Shown here piece by piece: positions 53,169 to 61,880 of a stretch of 64,000 nt of DNA. Each line of letters starts with the position of its first letter. Positions within the stretch are counted from its first letter, which is position 1. The notes under the pieces were generated by a model. It did not search any database. It was not told the origin of the DNA and was given only the letters and a program-made list of their open reading frames with translations. A program made the translations under genes and the position numbers. Source of the DNA: Streptomyces sp. SLBN-31 (GTDB lineage: Bacteria > Actinomycetota > Actinomycetes > Streptomycetales > Streptomycetaceae); contig NZ_VFNC01000001.1 of NCBI RefSeq assembly GCF_006715395.1, positions 3,410,001 to 3,474,000 on the forward strand. Reading direction: 5' to 3'.

Positions 53169-53807
53169 TCAGGCAGGCTCGTCGGGAAGCGGACGCCGTG
53201 CGACCTCGTGGGCGTCGTCCGCCGGTACGCCCAGCATGAGCAGGACCATCTCGGCCAGGTTCGCCGCGGCCTCGTCGCCGTCCAGGTCGGGGCGGGCGAA
53301 GCGGAGCTCGACCAGGGACAGCAGCGTTCCGCCGAGTGCGGAGAGGGCGACCGCCGGGTCCACGGCGGTGAAGCGGCCGGAGGCCATGCCGACCTCGAGA
53401 TCACGCACCGCCCTGCGGGCCAGACCGTTGTCGGAGTGGATGTAACCGAGGCCGCGACGGCGCAGGACCTGCATCAGTTCCGGGTGGGTGTCGGCCATGC
53501 GGGCGCTGAGGCGGAAGCCCGCCGCGACGAGCTCCGCCGGATCGTCGAGCCCCGCGAGGCGTTCGTCGAAGCTCTGGCCGAACTCCTCGAGCGCATCGAT
53601 CACCGCCGCTTCGAACAGCTCGGTCTTCGACTCGAAGTGGTTGTAGAAGGAGCCGAAGCCGACGTCGGCGCGCTCGGCGATCGCCTGGATGCTGACGCCG
53701 GTGTCCCCGGTCTCGGCGAGGATCTGCCGGGCGGCGCCGATGAGCGCCCGACGGGTTTCGGCGCGGCGCCGCTCGAAGCGGTTGCTGGGCGGGGCTGACG
53801 TAGGCAT
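53169..53807 (-). CDS. TetR-family transcriptional regulator
   Basis: 212 residues with N-terminal TetR helix-turn-helix 'RRALIGAARQILAETGDTGV', 'IQAIAERADVGFGSFYNHFESKTELFEAAV'. The C-terminal ligand domain is ordinary in length. It is divergent from the dioxygenase-FAH-hydroxylase-ligase-P450 operon, with a perfect 16-bp palindrome between them, so it is the probable repressor of that operon, relieved by an aromatic or CoA-type ligand. Confidence 0.92.
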   Translation of the reverse strand: MPTSAPPSNRFERRRAETRRALIGAARQILAETGDTGVSIQAIAERADVGFGSFYNHFESKTELFEAAVIDALEEFGQSFDERLAGLDDPAELVAAGFRLSARMADTHPELMQVLRRRGLGYIHSDNGLARRAVRDLEVGMASGRFTAVDPAVALSALGGTLLSLVELRFARPDLDGDEAAANLAEMVLLMLGVPADDAHEVARRPLPDEPA

Positions 53808-53846
53808 ACGGCGAGTCTAGCCGCGTGGGCGATGACGGTCACATCT

Positions 53847-53862
53847 CTGATGAATTCATCAG
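53847..53862. promoter_or_regulatory. Perfect 16-bp palindrome, probable TetR operator
   Basis: CTGATGAATTCATCAG is fully self-complementary. It lies 40 nt before the TetR start and 80 nt before the operon start. A weaker related copy TGATGA-N5-TCATTA lies near 53902-53918, downstream of a TTGACG (53880-53885) that could be a -35 box. Binding at both would shut off both promoters. Confidence 0.65.
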
Positions 53863-53942
53863 TGGTCTCGGCTCACCCCTTGACGACGGAACTGTCAAAG
53901 TTGATGATTTCCTCATTACGGCGATGTTGCTCGGAGGGCACC

Positions 53943-55088
53943 ATGTCTGAAACCCGCGTCCACGGGCCCGATGCCAGGACGGCCCATCAGGACCTGCACA
54001 GCGAAGACGGTGCGCTGCGCGGGGAGCACCCCGGCCGGTCCCGAAATCCGGTGATCAAGGTCGCCGACCTGGCCTGGCTGGAGTTCGAGAAGCCCGACCT
54101 GGACCGCGCCGAGGTCTTCGCCCGCGATTTCGGCTTCGGTGTGGCCGCCCGCACGGAGCGGGAGCTGTGGCTGCGCGGGACCTTCGCGGGCTCGCCCTGC
54201 GTGGTGATCCGGCGCGGGCGTACGTCCCGCTTCATCGGCCCGGCGTTCCGCGCCGCGGAGCGGGCCGACCTGGACCGCCTGGCCCGGGCCACCGGGGTCG
54301 ACGTACGCGAGGCGGACGTACCCGGCGGCGGTCGGGCGGTCGACCTGCTCGATCCCTCGGGCTTCCCGGTGCGCGTGGTGCACTGCGGCGAGCAGCTGCC
54401 GGCGCTTCCCGAACAGCACCCGCTGCCGCTCAACTTCGGCACCGGTCCCCGCCGTACGAACGCCACGCAGCGCCCGCCCCGCGAGCCGTCGCGCATCCAG
54501 CGCCTGGGCCATGTGGTGCTGGAGACACGGGTGTTCGGCCGGGCTCTGGACTGGTACCTGGACACCCTGGGCATGATCGTCTCCGACTTCCTGTTCATGG
54601 ACGGGCAGCGCGACCGGGGCCCGACCATGGCGTTCATCCGCTGCGACCTCGGCAGCGTGCCGGCCGACCACCACACGCTGGCGATGCATCTGGGACCCGG
54701 CACCGGCTACGTCCACTCCGCCTACCAGGTCACCGACCTCGACTCGATCGCCGCCGGTGGCGAGTACCTCAAGGAGCGCGGCTACCAGCGCAGTTGGGGC
54801 ATCGGCCGGCACATCCAGGGCAGCCAGCTGTTCGACTACTGGCGCGACCCGGACCGCTTCATGCTGGAGCACTTCGCCGACGGCGACCTGTTCTCCAGCG
54901 AGCTCGAACCCGGCTGGGCGCCCATGTCGACGAGCGGCCTGGCCCAGTGGGGCCCGCCCGCCACCCGCGACTTCCTGGGCGCGAACCCCTCCCCGCAGCG
55001 GATCCGCGACGTCATCGAGGCCCTGCGCGGCGACAACGAGATGGACCCCGCGCGTCTGCTGGGCCTTCTCAAGGCCACCAGGTCCTGA
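53943..55088 (+). CDS. VOC-fold extradiol-type dioxygenase
   Basis: 381 residues from the ATG at 53943 with GGAGGG upstream; earlier starts overlap the operator. Two glyoxalase-type modules: N-terminal 'VADLAWLEFEKPDLDRAEVFARDFGF', C-terminal 'IQRLGHVVLETRVFGRALDWYLDTLG'. The likely metal ligands are His in 'LGHVVLE', His in 'YVHSAYQV', Glu in 'FMLEHFADG'. It is not close to the VOC enzyme at 10561 by eye. It should cleave a catecholic ring as the first gene of the operon. Confidence 0.85.
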   Translation: MSETRVHGPDARTAHQDLHSEDGALRGEHPGRSRNPVIKVADLAWLEFEKPDLDRAEVFARDFGFGVAARTERELWLRGTFAGSPCVVIRRGRTSRFIGPAFRAAERADLDRLARATGVDVREADVPGGGRAVDLLDPSGFPVRVVHCGEQLPALPEQHPLPLNFGTGPRRTNATQRPPREPSRIQRLGHVVLETRVFGRALDWYLDTLGMIVSDFLFMDGQRDRGPTMAFIRCDLGSVPADHHTLAMHLGPGTGYVHSAYQVTDLDSIAAGGEYLKERGYQRSWGIGRHIQGSQLFDYWRDPDRFMLEHFADGDLFSSELEPGWAPMSTSGLAQWGPPATRDFLGANPSPQRIRDVIEALRGDNEMDPARLLGLLKATRS

Positions 55089-55121
55089 CCACCGACCCCT
55101 CCCCCTCACAAAGGCACCGAC

Positions 55122-56138
55122 ATGAGCACCAACGTCCTGCGCACCGCCGACGGCTGGTGGGTGATCCTCCCCCGAGCCCTCGACTCCGCCCGATCAGAGG
55201 GGACTCCCATCGACCGGGCCGTCCCCGTCCACACCAAGGCGGTCACCACCGCCGAGCTCATCGCCGACCGCGACGCCGTACGAGAAGCGGCGCTCGCCGG
55301 CGACCCGGGCACGCCCGTCGCCGACCTGGTCGCCCTCTCGCCGGTCACCGCCCCTTGCCGGGTGGTCGCCCAGATGGTCAACTACCGCAGCCACGCCCGC
55401 GATTCGGGCTTTACCGGCGACATCCCGCCCGCCTTCTTCCGCAAGGCGTCCGGCTCGGTCAGCGGACCCGGCGACCCCGTCGTACGGCCCTCCCACGTGA
55501 GGTTCCTCGACTACGAGATCGAACTCGGCCTCGTCATGGGCGCGCCCCTTCCCATCGGCGCCGTGATCGAGGAGCGGGACCTGCCGTCGTACGTCGCCGG
55601 ACTGGTGATCACCAACGACGTCAGCGCCCGCGACGTCCAGCTGACCAAGACCCAGTTCTACGAGAGCAAGTCGTACCCGACCTTCACGCCGACCGGCCCG
55701 TACCTCGCCCTGCTGGAGCCGGAGGACTTCACCCGTCTCCTCGACCTGCGGCTGCGGTTGTCCGTCAACGGTGAGCTGCGCCAGGACCGCACCCTGGCCG
55801 ACATGATCGTCCGTCCGGCGCAGGCCCTGACCCTGCTGGCCCGCTTCCAGAGCCTCGACCCCGGCGACCTGCTGATGACGGGCACACCCGGCGGCACTGC
55901 GCTGAAGGCTCCGCCGAAGCCGGTCGAGAAGATCGGCGCCCTCCTGCCGCCCGCGGTGAAGTGGAAGGCGTTCTTCAAGTCGCAGGCGAAGAACCCGCAT
56001 TACCTCCGTTCCGGTGACGTGATCACGGCGACGATCGCGACCCCGGACGGCCGGATCGACCTCGGCGAGCAGCGAACCCCCGTCACGAACGCCCGGATCG
56101 ACCCCGGCGAGCAGCGAACCCCCGTCACGAACGCCTGA
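55122..56138 (+). CDS. FAH-family hydrolase with duplicated C-terminal peptide
   Basis: 338 residues. FAH motifs: 'CRVVAQMVNYRSHARDSG', 'PAFFRKASGSVSGPGD', 'FLDYEIELGLVMG' (metal acids), 'LVITNDVSARDVQL', 'YPTFTPTGPYLAL' and 'GDLLMTGTPGG'. It would hydrolyse or isomerise the ring-opened product. The last 28 residues are two copies of RIDxGEQRTPVTNA, encoded by a 42-nt tandem duplication (56052-56093 and 56094-56135, a single base differing), a recent event just before the stop. It is followed closely by the hydroxylase gene. Confidence 0.86.
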   Translation: MSTNVLRTADGWWVILPRALDSARSEGTPIDRAVPVHTKAVTTAELIADRDAVREAALAGDPGTPVADLVALSPVTAPCRVVAQMVNYRSHARDSGFTGDIPPAFFRKASGSVSGPGDPVVRPSHVRFLDYEIELGLVMGAPLPIGAVIEERDLPSYVAGLVITNDVSARDVQLTKTQFYESKSYPTFTPTGPYLALLEPEDFTRLLDLRLRLSVNGELRQDRTLADMIVRPAQALTLLARFQSLDPGDLLMTGTPGGTALKAPPKPVEKIGALLPPAVKWKAFFKSQAKNPHYLRSGDVITATIATPDGRIDLGEQRTPVTNARIDPGEQRTPVTNA

Positions 56139-56160
56139 TCAGACCCGAAGTGAGCCGCAC

Positions 56161-57738
56161 ATGACCGTCGAAGGCAACGGGCCAGGCGCCCCCGTCGTGA
56201 TCATCGGCGCCGGGCCGGTGGGCGTGATGGCAGCCCTCCTGCTCGCCCGGCGCGGAGTCCGTACCGTCGTCCTGGAACGCCACCAGGACGTCTACCCCCT
56301 GCCCCGTGCCGTCGCCACCGACGACGAGGTCCGCAGGATCCTCCAGGCCGCCGGCGTGGAGGAGGAGTTCGCCACGATCACCCGCCCGTCCAACGGACTG
56401 CGGCTGCTCGACGCCCGCCACCGGGTGAGGGCCGAGATCCGTCGCACCGGGCACGGCCATCACGGCTACCCACAGACCAGCATGTTCGACCAGCCCGAAC
56501 TCGAAAGACTGCTGCGCGACGCCCTCACCCGGCACGCCGAATGCGAACTGCGCGGTGGTGTGGAGGTCACCGGCGTCGGACCGGACACCGCGGCTCCCGT
56601 GCGCGTGACCTACCGTGACGACGACGGCGAACACCAGCTGTGGGCCGAGGCCGTCCTCGGCTGCGACGGTGCGAACAGCCTCACCCGGGACGCCATCGGC
56701 GCCGCCTGGGAGGACCTGCGCTTCGAGGAACGCTGGAACGTCATCGACGTGCGGACGAAAGCCGACGTCCGCTGCTGGGAAGGCGTCGACCAGGTCTGCG
56801 ACCCACAGCGTCCTGCGACCTTCATGCGCGTCCGGGAGGACCGCTACCGCTGGGAGTTCCGGCTCGGAGACGGCGACGAACCGCTCCGCGAACTCATCGC
56901 CCCATGGCTTCCGACCTCTTACGACGGCGACTTCGAGGTCGTTCGCGAGACGCAGTACACCTTCCGGGCCCGCACGGCCGACCGGTGGCGCAGCGGCCGC
57001 GTCTTCCTCCTCGGTGACGCCGCCCACCTCACCCCTCCGTTCATCGGACAGGGCCTGTGCGCGGGGCTGCGGGACGCCCACAATCTCACCTGGAAGCTCG
57101 CCCGTGTTCTGCAACACGGCGCGGACGAGCGGCTGTTGGACACGTACGAGAGCGAACGCAAGCCACACGCCAGGCACATCATCCGGCTCGCGGTCGCCAT
57201 GGGCTGGGCCATGACCGGCGGACAGGACGGCGCGGCCGCCCTGCGCCGCGGACTCCTCGCGGCGGCCTGCCGCATACCCGGCCTGACCGCGATGGCCGGC
57301 CGCGATCTCAGCCCGCCCCTGACCGCCGGGCCCCTCGTCCGACGCGGCCTGCGCAGAGGCCTGGCGGGCACCCACTGCCCGCAACCGTGGGTCACCGCCG
57401 ATGGGCGGCGCACGCGCCTCGACGACGTGCTCGGCGACTCCTTCGCCGTGCTCACCGCCGCCGAACCATGGCCCTCGCTCGAGGCCCTCGCCCACGGTCT
57501 CGGCATCCGCCCGATCCCCGTCGGCGACCTCGGCGACGACGGCACACTCGCCGCCTGGCTGCGCGCCGGCCGGGCGGAGGCCGTCCTGTTGCGTCCCGAC
57601 CGCGTCGTCATGGACGTCGTGCCGGCCGGCGGCCGGGACTTCACGGGCACCGCCGCCTGGGCGTCCGTCCTGCACACCACGCCCCGCCTGCTGCCACCCG
57701 AGCCGACCGCACACCCGCTGAGGAGCGCCACACGATGA
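56161..57738 (+). CDS. FAD-dependent hydroxylase, MhpA-like
   Basis: 525 residues, the size of 3-(3-hydroxyphenyl)propionate hydroxylases. FAD motif 'VVIIGAGPVGVMAALLLARRG', DG motif 'VLGCDGANSLTRDAIG', GD motif 'RVFLLGDAAHLTPPFIGQGLC', and a C-terminal thioredoxin-like extension. It hydroxylates a phenolic acid to the catechol used by the dioxygenase two genes upstream. The stop overlaps the next ATG (ATGA), so it is coupled to the acetoacetyl-CoA synthetase. Confidence 0.88.
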   Translation: MTVEGNGPGAPVVIIGAGPVGVMAALLLARRGVRTVVLERHQDVYPLPRAVATDDEVRRILQAAGVEEEFATITRPSNGLRLLDARHRVRAEIRRTGHGHHGYPQTSMFDQPELERLLRDALTRHAECELRGGVEVTGVGPDTAAPVRVTYRDDDGEHQLWAEAVLGCDGANSLTRDAIGAAWEDLRFEERWNVIDVRTKADVRCWEGVDQVCDPQRPATFMRVREDRYRWEFRLGDGDEPLRELIAPWLPTSYDGDFEVVRETQYTFRARTADRWRSGRVFLLGDAAHLTPPFIGQGLCAGLRDAHNLTWKLARVLQHGADERLLDTYESERKPHARHIIRLAVAMGWAMTGGQDGAAALRRGLLAAACRIPGLTAMAGRDLSPPLTAGPLVRRGLRRGLAGTHCPQPWVTADGRRTRLDDVLGDSFAVLTAAEPWPSLEALAHGLGIRPIPVGDLGDDGTLAAWLRAGRAEAVLLRPDRVVMDVVPAGGRDFTGTAAWASVLHTTPRLLPPEPTAHPLRSATR

Positions 57739-59714
57739 CCGTGCCTTTCGCGACACCGGATCCGCAGACCGTCGCCCACAGCAACCTGGCGGACTTCGCC
57801 CGCCACGCCGGTATGGACGGCGCCGACTACGCGACCCTGCACCGCTGGTCGGTCACCGATCCGGCCGGCTTCTGGGGCGCGGTGTGGGAGTACTTCGACA
57901 TCGACGCGGACACCCCGTACGAGCAGGTGCTCGCCGAGGAGACCATGCCGGGGGCCCGCTGGTTCACCGGCGCGACCCTCAACTACGCCCACCACGCCCT
58001 GCGCCACCTCGCCGACGACGCCGTGGCGGTCATCGCCCTCGACGAGACCGGCTCCTGCTACGAGGTGACCGCCGGCCGCCTGCGCTCCCAGGTCGCCTCC
58101 GTCGCCGCGACCCTGCGCGACCTGGGCGTCGGCAAGGGCGACCGGGTCGTCGGTTACCTGCCCAACACCCCGCACGCGATCGTCGCGTTCCTCGCCGCCG
58201 CGAGCCTGGGCGCGGTGTGGTCGGTGTGCGGACAGGACTACGCCCCCCAAGCCGCCGCCGACCGCTTCGCCCAGCTCGAGCCCACGGTCCTGATCGCCGC
58301 CGACGGCTATCCGTTCAACGGCACCACCCACGACCGCCGTGACGCGGCCCGTGAACTCGCCCTGGCCCTACCGACGTTGAAGGCGACGCTGCTGGTGGAC
58401 CACATGGGCCTGCCGTGGCCGGCACAGCCGTACCCGTCGCTGGTGGTCCCGTGGGAGGACGCGGCGACCCGTACCGAACAACTCGTCTGTACGCCGGTGG
58501 AGTTCGACCACCCGCTGTGGGTGGTCTTCTCCTCCGGCACCACCGGTCTGCCCAAGGGCATCGTCCACGGCCACGGCGGAGTCCTGCTGGAGCACCTGAA
58601 GACTCTCGGTCTGCACTCCGACCTCGGCCCCGACCACCGTCTGCTGTGGTACACCACCACCCACTGGATGATGTGGAACCTGGTCGCCTCGACGCTGCTG
58701 ACGGGCGCCGCGACGTGCACGTACGACGGCAGCCCCGCGCCCCTTGCCGAGCCCGACATGCTGTGGAGGCTGGCCGCACGCCACCGGGTGACCGTCTTCG
58801 GCACCAGTCCCCAATACCTGCTGGGCATGGCCAAGTTCGGCATCGACCCCGCGGTCCACGACCTGTCGTCGATCCGCGTGGTCGGCTGCACCGGCTCCGC
58901 TCTGCCCGCCTCCGCCTACCCCTGGGTCCGCGACCACGTCGGCGAACACGTGCTGCTGGCGTCCATCAGCGGTGGCACGGACGTCGTCTCCGGCTTCGCG
59001 GGCAGCGCGCCCAACACCCCGGTGTGGGAGGGGGAGTTGTCCGCACCCCACCTCGGCGTGGCGCTGGCCGCGTACGACACCGAGGGCCGGCCGGTGGTGG
59101 ACCAGGTCGGTGAACTGGTCGTCACCCGTCCGATGCCGTCGATGCCGCTGTACTTCTGGAACGACCCCGACGGCACCCGCTACCACGACGCCTATTTCTC
59201 CTCCTACCCCGGCGTGTGGCGACACGGCGACTGGATCACCCTCACGTCGCACGGCTCGGTCATCGTCCACGGCCGTTCCGACTCCACGCTGAACCGCAAC
59301 GGCGTACGACTGGGCAGCGCCGACATCCACGACGTCGTCGAACGCCTTCCGGAGGTCACGGAAGCGCTGGTCATCGGCGCGGAGGAACCCGATGGCGGCT
59401 ACTGGATGCCCTTGTTCGTCGTCCCGGCCGCGGGGGTGGTCCTGGACGACGCCCTCAGGGAGAAGATCAGGGAAGCGATCCGGAGCGGAGCCTCACCCCG
59501 ACACGTTCCCGACGAGATCCTCGAAGTGCCCGGCATCCCGCACACCCGTACCGGCAAGAAACTCGAAGTCCCCGTCAAACGCCTCCTCCAGGGCGCCCCT
59601 GCCGAGCAGGTCGTCAACCGCGGGGCCGTCGACGCGCCCGACCTCATCGACCACTACGCCCGGCTGGGCGCCGAGCGCCGGGAGCGGCCGGGCGCTCACG
59701 ACCCCCGCCGCTGA
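57735..59714 (+). CDS. Acetoacetyl-CoA synthetase (acetoacetate-CoA ligase)
   Basis: 659 residues, full length. Adenylate-forming core 'WVVFSSGTTGLPKGIVHGHGG' with the family N-terminus 'WFTGATLNYAHHAL', 'TTHWMMWNLVASTLL', 'ASISGGTDVVSGFAG', 'WRHGDWITLTSHGSVIVHGRSD' and 'TRTGKKLEVPVKRLL' (catalytic Lys). It activates acetoacetate with ATP and CoA. Next to an FAH hydrolase this makes sense: fumarylacetoacetate-type hydrolysis gives acetoacetate, which is then trapped as the CoA ester. Confidence 0.9.
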   Translation: MTVPFATPDPQTVAHSNLADFARHAGMDGADYATLHRWSVTDPAGFWGAVWEYFDIDADTPYEQVLAEETMPGARWFTGATLNYAHHALRHLADDAVAVIALDETGSCYEVTAGRLRSQVASVAATLRDLGVGKGDRVVGYLPNTPHAIVAFLAAASLGAVWSVCGQDYAPQAAADRFAQLEPTVLIAADGYPFNGTTHDRRDAARELALALPTLKATLLVDHMGLPWPAQPYPSLVVPWEDAATRTEQLVCTPVEFDHPLWVVFSSGTTGLPKGIVHGHGGVLLEHLKTLGLHSDLGPDHRLLWYTTTHWMMWNLVASTLLTGAATCTYDGSPAPLAEPDMLWRLAARHRVTVFGTSPQYLLGMAKFGIDPAVHDLSSIRVVGCTGSALPASAYPWVRDHVGEHVLLASISGGTDVVSGFAGSAPNTPVWEGELSAPHLGVALAAYDTEGRPVVDQVGELVVTRPMPSMPLYFWNDPDGTRYHDAYFSSYPGVWRHGDWITLTSHGSVIVHGRSDSTLNRNGVRLGSADIHDVVERLPEVTEALVIGAEEPDGGYWMPLFVVPAAGVVLDDALREKIREAIRSGASPRHVPDEILEVPGIPHTRTGKKLEVPVKRLLQGAPAEQVVNRGAVDAPDLIDHYARLGAERRERPGAHDPRR

Positions 59715-59759
59715 GTCCCACAGTCCCCTCCGCCTCCCGGCTGCCAGGAAGGCTCTGTC

Positions 59760-60944
59760 ATGCCCGCGCGTACGAAGGTTCCCGTCTACCGGCCCTACCT
59801 GTACTCGGCGTCGGCCATCCGCGACACCTACACGCACTACGCCGCGCTGCGCGAACTCGGTCCCGTGGTCCGGCTGCACAAGCACAAGGTCTACGCCCTT
59901 CCGCGGTACGCCGAGTGCAAGCAGGTCCTGCTGGACGAGGCGACCTTCGTCTCCTCGGACGGCGTCGCCCTGAACCCCGTCGCCAACCGGGCGGGGCAGG
60001 GCACCACCCTCTTCAGCGACGGTGAGGACCACACCCGCCGCCGCTCCCTGCTCGCCCGCCGCCTCGCCCCCAGGGCGCTGCGCGCGCTGCAGGACATGGT
60101 CGACCTGCGGGCCGCCGCCACGGTCGAAGCCGCCGTCGCCCGTCGGAGGGTCGACGGTGTGGAGATCGCCGCGGCCCTGCCGATGTCCGTCGTACCCGAC
60201 CTGGTCGGCTGGCCACCCGAGGGCCGCGAGCACCTGCTGCGCTGGGCCGGCGCCGCCTTCAACGCCCTGGGCCCGCTCAACCGCCGCGCGATGTGCACCC
60301 TTCCCGCGTCCCTCGGCATGCTGCGCTACGCACGCGGCGTCGTCCGCACCGGGTCCGTGCTGGACGGCAGCCTGGGCCACGACCTGCTGGCGGCATCCGA
60401 AGGCGGCCGGATCATGCCGGCCGAGTGCGCCACGATGATGATCGACTATCTGGCGCCCTCCCTGGACACCACCATCAGTGCCATCTCCAGCGCGCTGCAC
60501 CTGTTCGCCACCCACCCCGAGCAGTGGCGACTGCTGAGGGAGAACCCGGACCTCGCCCGCAAAGCGGTCAACGAGGTCGTCCGCCACGCGTCCCCGATCC
60601 GGGCCTTCTCCCGCGTCGCCGCCCGCGACACGGTCATCGCGGGCACCGCTCTCCCCAAGGGCTCCCGGGTCCTGGTCCTGTACGGCTCCGCCAACCGCGA
60701 CCCCCTGGAGTGGGAGAATCCGGACACCTTCGACATCCGCCGCGACGCCGCCCGCCAACTCGGCTTCGGACGAGGCACGCACGGGTGCGTCGGCCAGGGC
60801 CTGGCCCGCTTGGAGACCACCGCCGTCCTCCGCGCCCTGGCCGCACGGGTCGATCGCATCGAGGTGGCCGGTCCACCCGAGTGGGCCCTGAACAACGTCA
60901 TCCACCGCTTCGAACGCCTGCCGCTCGAACTCGTTCCGGCCTGA
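59760..60944 (+). CDS. Cytochrome P450
   Basis: 394 residues with normal P450 features: I-helix 'LAPSLDTTISAISSAL' (acid/Thr pair DT), ExxR 'NEVVRHASPIRAFSR', heme loop 'LGFGRGTHGCVGQGLARLE'. It is similar in style to CYPs that O-demethylate or hydroxylate aromatic acids (for example 4-methoxybenzoate-type enzymes). It is last in the 53943-60944 block and may prepare methoxylated or unhydroxylated substrates for the pathway. No ferredoxin gene is adjacent. Confidence 0.88.
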   Translation: MPARTKVPVYRPYLYSASAIRDTYTHYAALRELGPVVRLHKHKVYALPRYAECKQVLLDEATFVSSDGVALNPVANRAGQGTTLFSDGEDHTRRRSLLARRLAPRALRALQDMVDLRAAATVEAAVARRRVDGVEIAAALPMSVVPDLVGWPPEGREHLLRWAGAAFNALGPLNRRAMCTLPASLGMLRYARGVVRTGSVLDGSLGHDLLAASEGGRIMPAECATMMIDYLAPSLDTTISAISSALHLFATHPEQWRLLRENPDLARKAVNEVVRHASPIRAFSRVAARDTVIAGTALPKGSRVLVLYGSANRDPLEWENPDTFDIRRDAARQLGFGRGTHGCVGQGLARLETTAVLRALAARVDRIEVAGPPEWALNNVIHRFERLPLELVPA

Positions 60945-61287
60945 CCCGCCTGCCGGCCCTTCGATGCCCCTCAGCGTCGCGTGCGAGCGGATGACGGCTC
61001 GACGAGGCGATCGTCGTAAAGCCGAGTACCCGCCTGCTTGATGAGCCTGAGCACGGGGGAGACCTCCTTGCTTTCCAGCCCGCCCAGGGATCCGATGCGA
61101 TCGGAGGTGAACTTGTCCCTGGACCGCTTCGGCAAGGCCGTGCCTTGGTGAAACACGCCCGGGCTGCCGATGAGTTTCTCCGGGATCGACGGTCATAGAG
61201 GATGGTTGGTGCGCGCAACCGCGACCGTGACGGAAGAGCGCACCGGCCGACCCGTTGACAACCGACACGAGACACCGAGGAACTCTG
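60945..61287 (-). other. 343-nt gap; possible small unknown frame
   Basis: A 61-codon frame on the minus strand (60971-61156) reads 'SDRIGSLGGLESKEVSPVLRLI' and similar, with plausible composition but no ribosome site and no family that I recognise. It may be the remnant of a longer gene. Otherwise only the promoter of the DHFR-like gene is expected here. Confidence 0.25.
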
Positions 61288-61860
61288 ATGCGAACCCTGA
61301 TCAGCACTGCTTTCATCTCGCTCGACGGCGTCGTGGAGGCCCCGGGCGGCGAGCCCGGTTACCGCAACGCCGGTTGGACCTTCAAGGACGTCGAGTTCCT
61401 CCCCGAGGCGTTCGAGATCAAGGGGCGGGAGCAGAAGGAAGCCACCGCGATGCTGCTGGGCCGCACCAGCTACCAGGCGTTCAGCCCGGTGTGGCCGGAC
61501 ATGGAGGACTTCGCCGACTACAAGGCGATGCCGAAGTACGTCGTCTCCACCACCCTCACCGAGGGCGACCTGGTGTCGAACTGGGGCAGCACGACGATCC
61601 TGCGCTCGCTCGACGACGTCGCCGCGCTGAAGGAGACCGAGGGCGGCCCCATCATCGTCCACGGCAGCGCCTCCCTCAACCAGGCCCTGTCCGACGCCGG
61701 CCTGATCGACCGCTACCACCTGCTCGTCTTCCCGCTCCTTCTCGGGGCGGGCAAGCGTCTGTTCAGCACCACGGACAAGGACACCCAGAAGCTCAAGCTC
61801 GTCGAGCACGAGGCCTATGCCAACGGCCTGCAGAAGAACGTCTTCGACGTCGTCCGCTGA
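61288..61860 (+). CDS. Dihydrofolate reductase-fold (RibD C-terminal-like) protein
   Basis: 190 residues from the ATG at 61288, with GAGGAA 5 nt upstream. Family pattern: 'MRTLISTAFISLDGVVEAPGG', 'AMLLGRTSYQAFSPVWP', 'MPKYVVSTTL', 'GGPIIVHGSASLNQALSDAGLIDRYHLLVFPLLLGAGKRLF'. These DHFR-like proteins bind NADPH; most have unknown substrates and are not the essential folate enzyme. It stands alone, convergent with the MFS gene. Confidence 0.9.
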   Translation: MRTLISTAFISLDGVVEAPGGEPGYRNAGWTFKDVEFLPEAFEIKGREQKEATAMLLGRTSYQAFSPVWPDMEDFADYKAMPKYVVSTTLTEGDLVSNWGSTTILRSLDDVAALKETEGGPIIVHGSASLNQALSDAGLIDRYHLLVFPLLLGAGKRLFSTTDKDTQKLKLVEHEAYANGLQKNVFDVVR

Positions 61861-61880
61861 CAAGACGATCCCCCGTCGTC

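Noticed and set aside
52427..53239. 270-codon plus-strand frame over the prenyltransferase promoter
   Set aside because: It begins antisense inside the prenyltransferase gene and shows no protein pattern or ribosome site.
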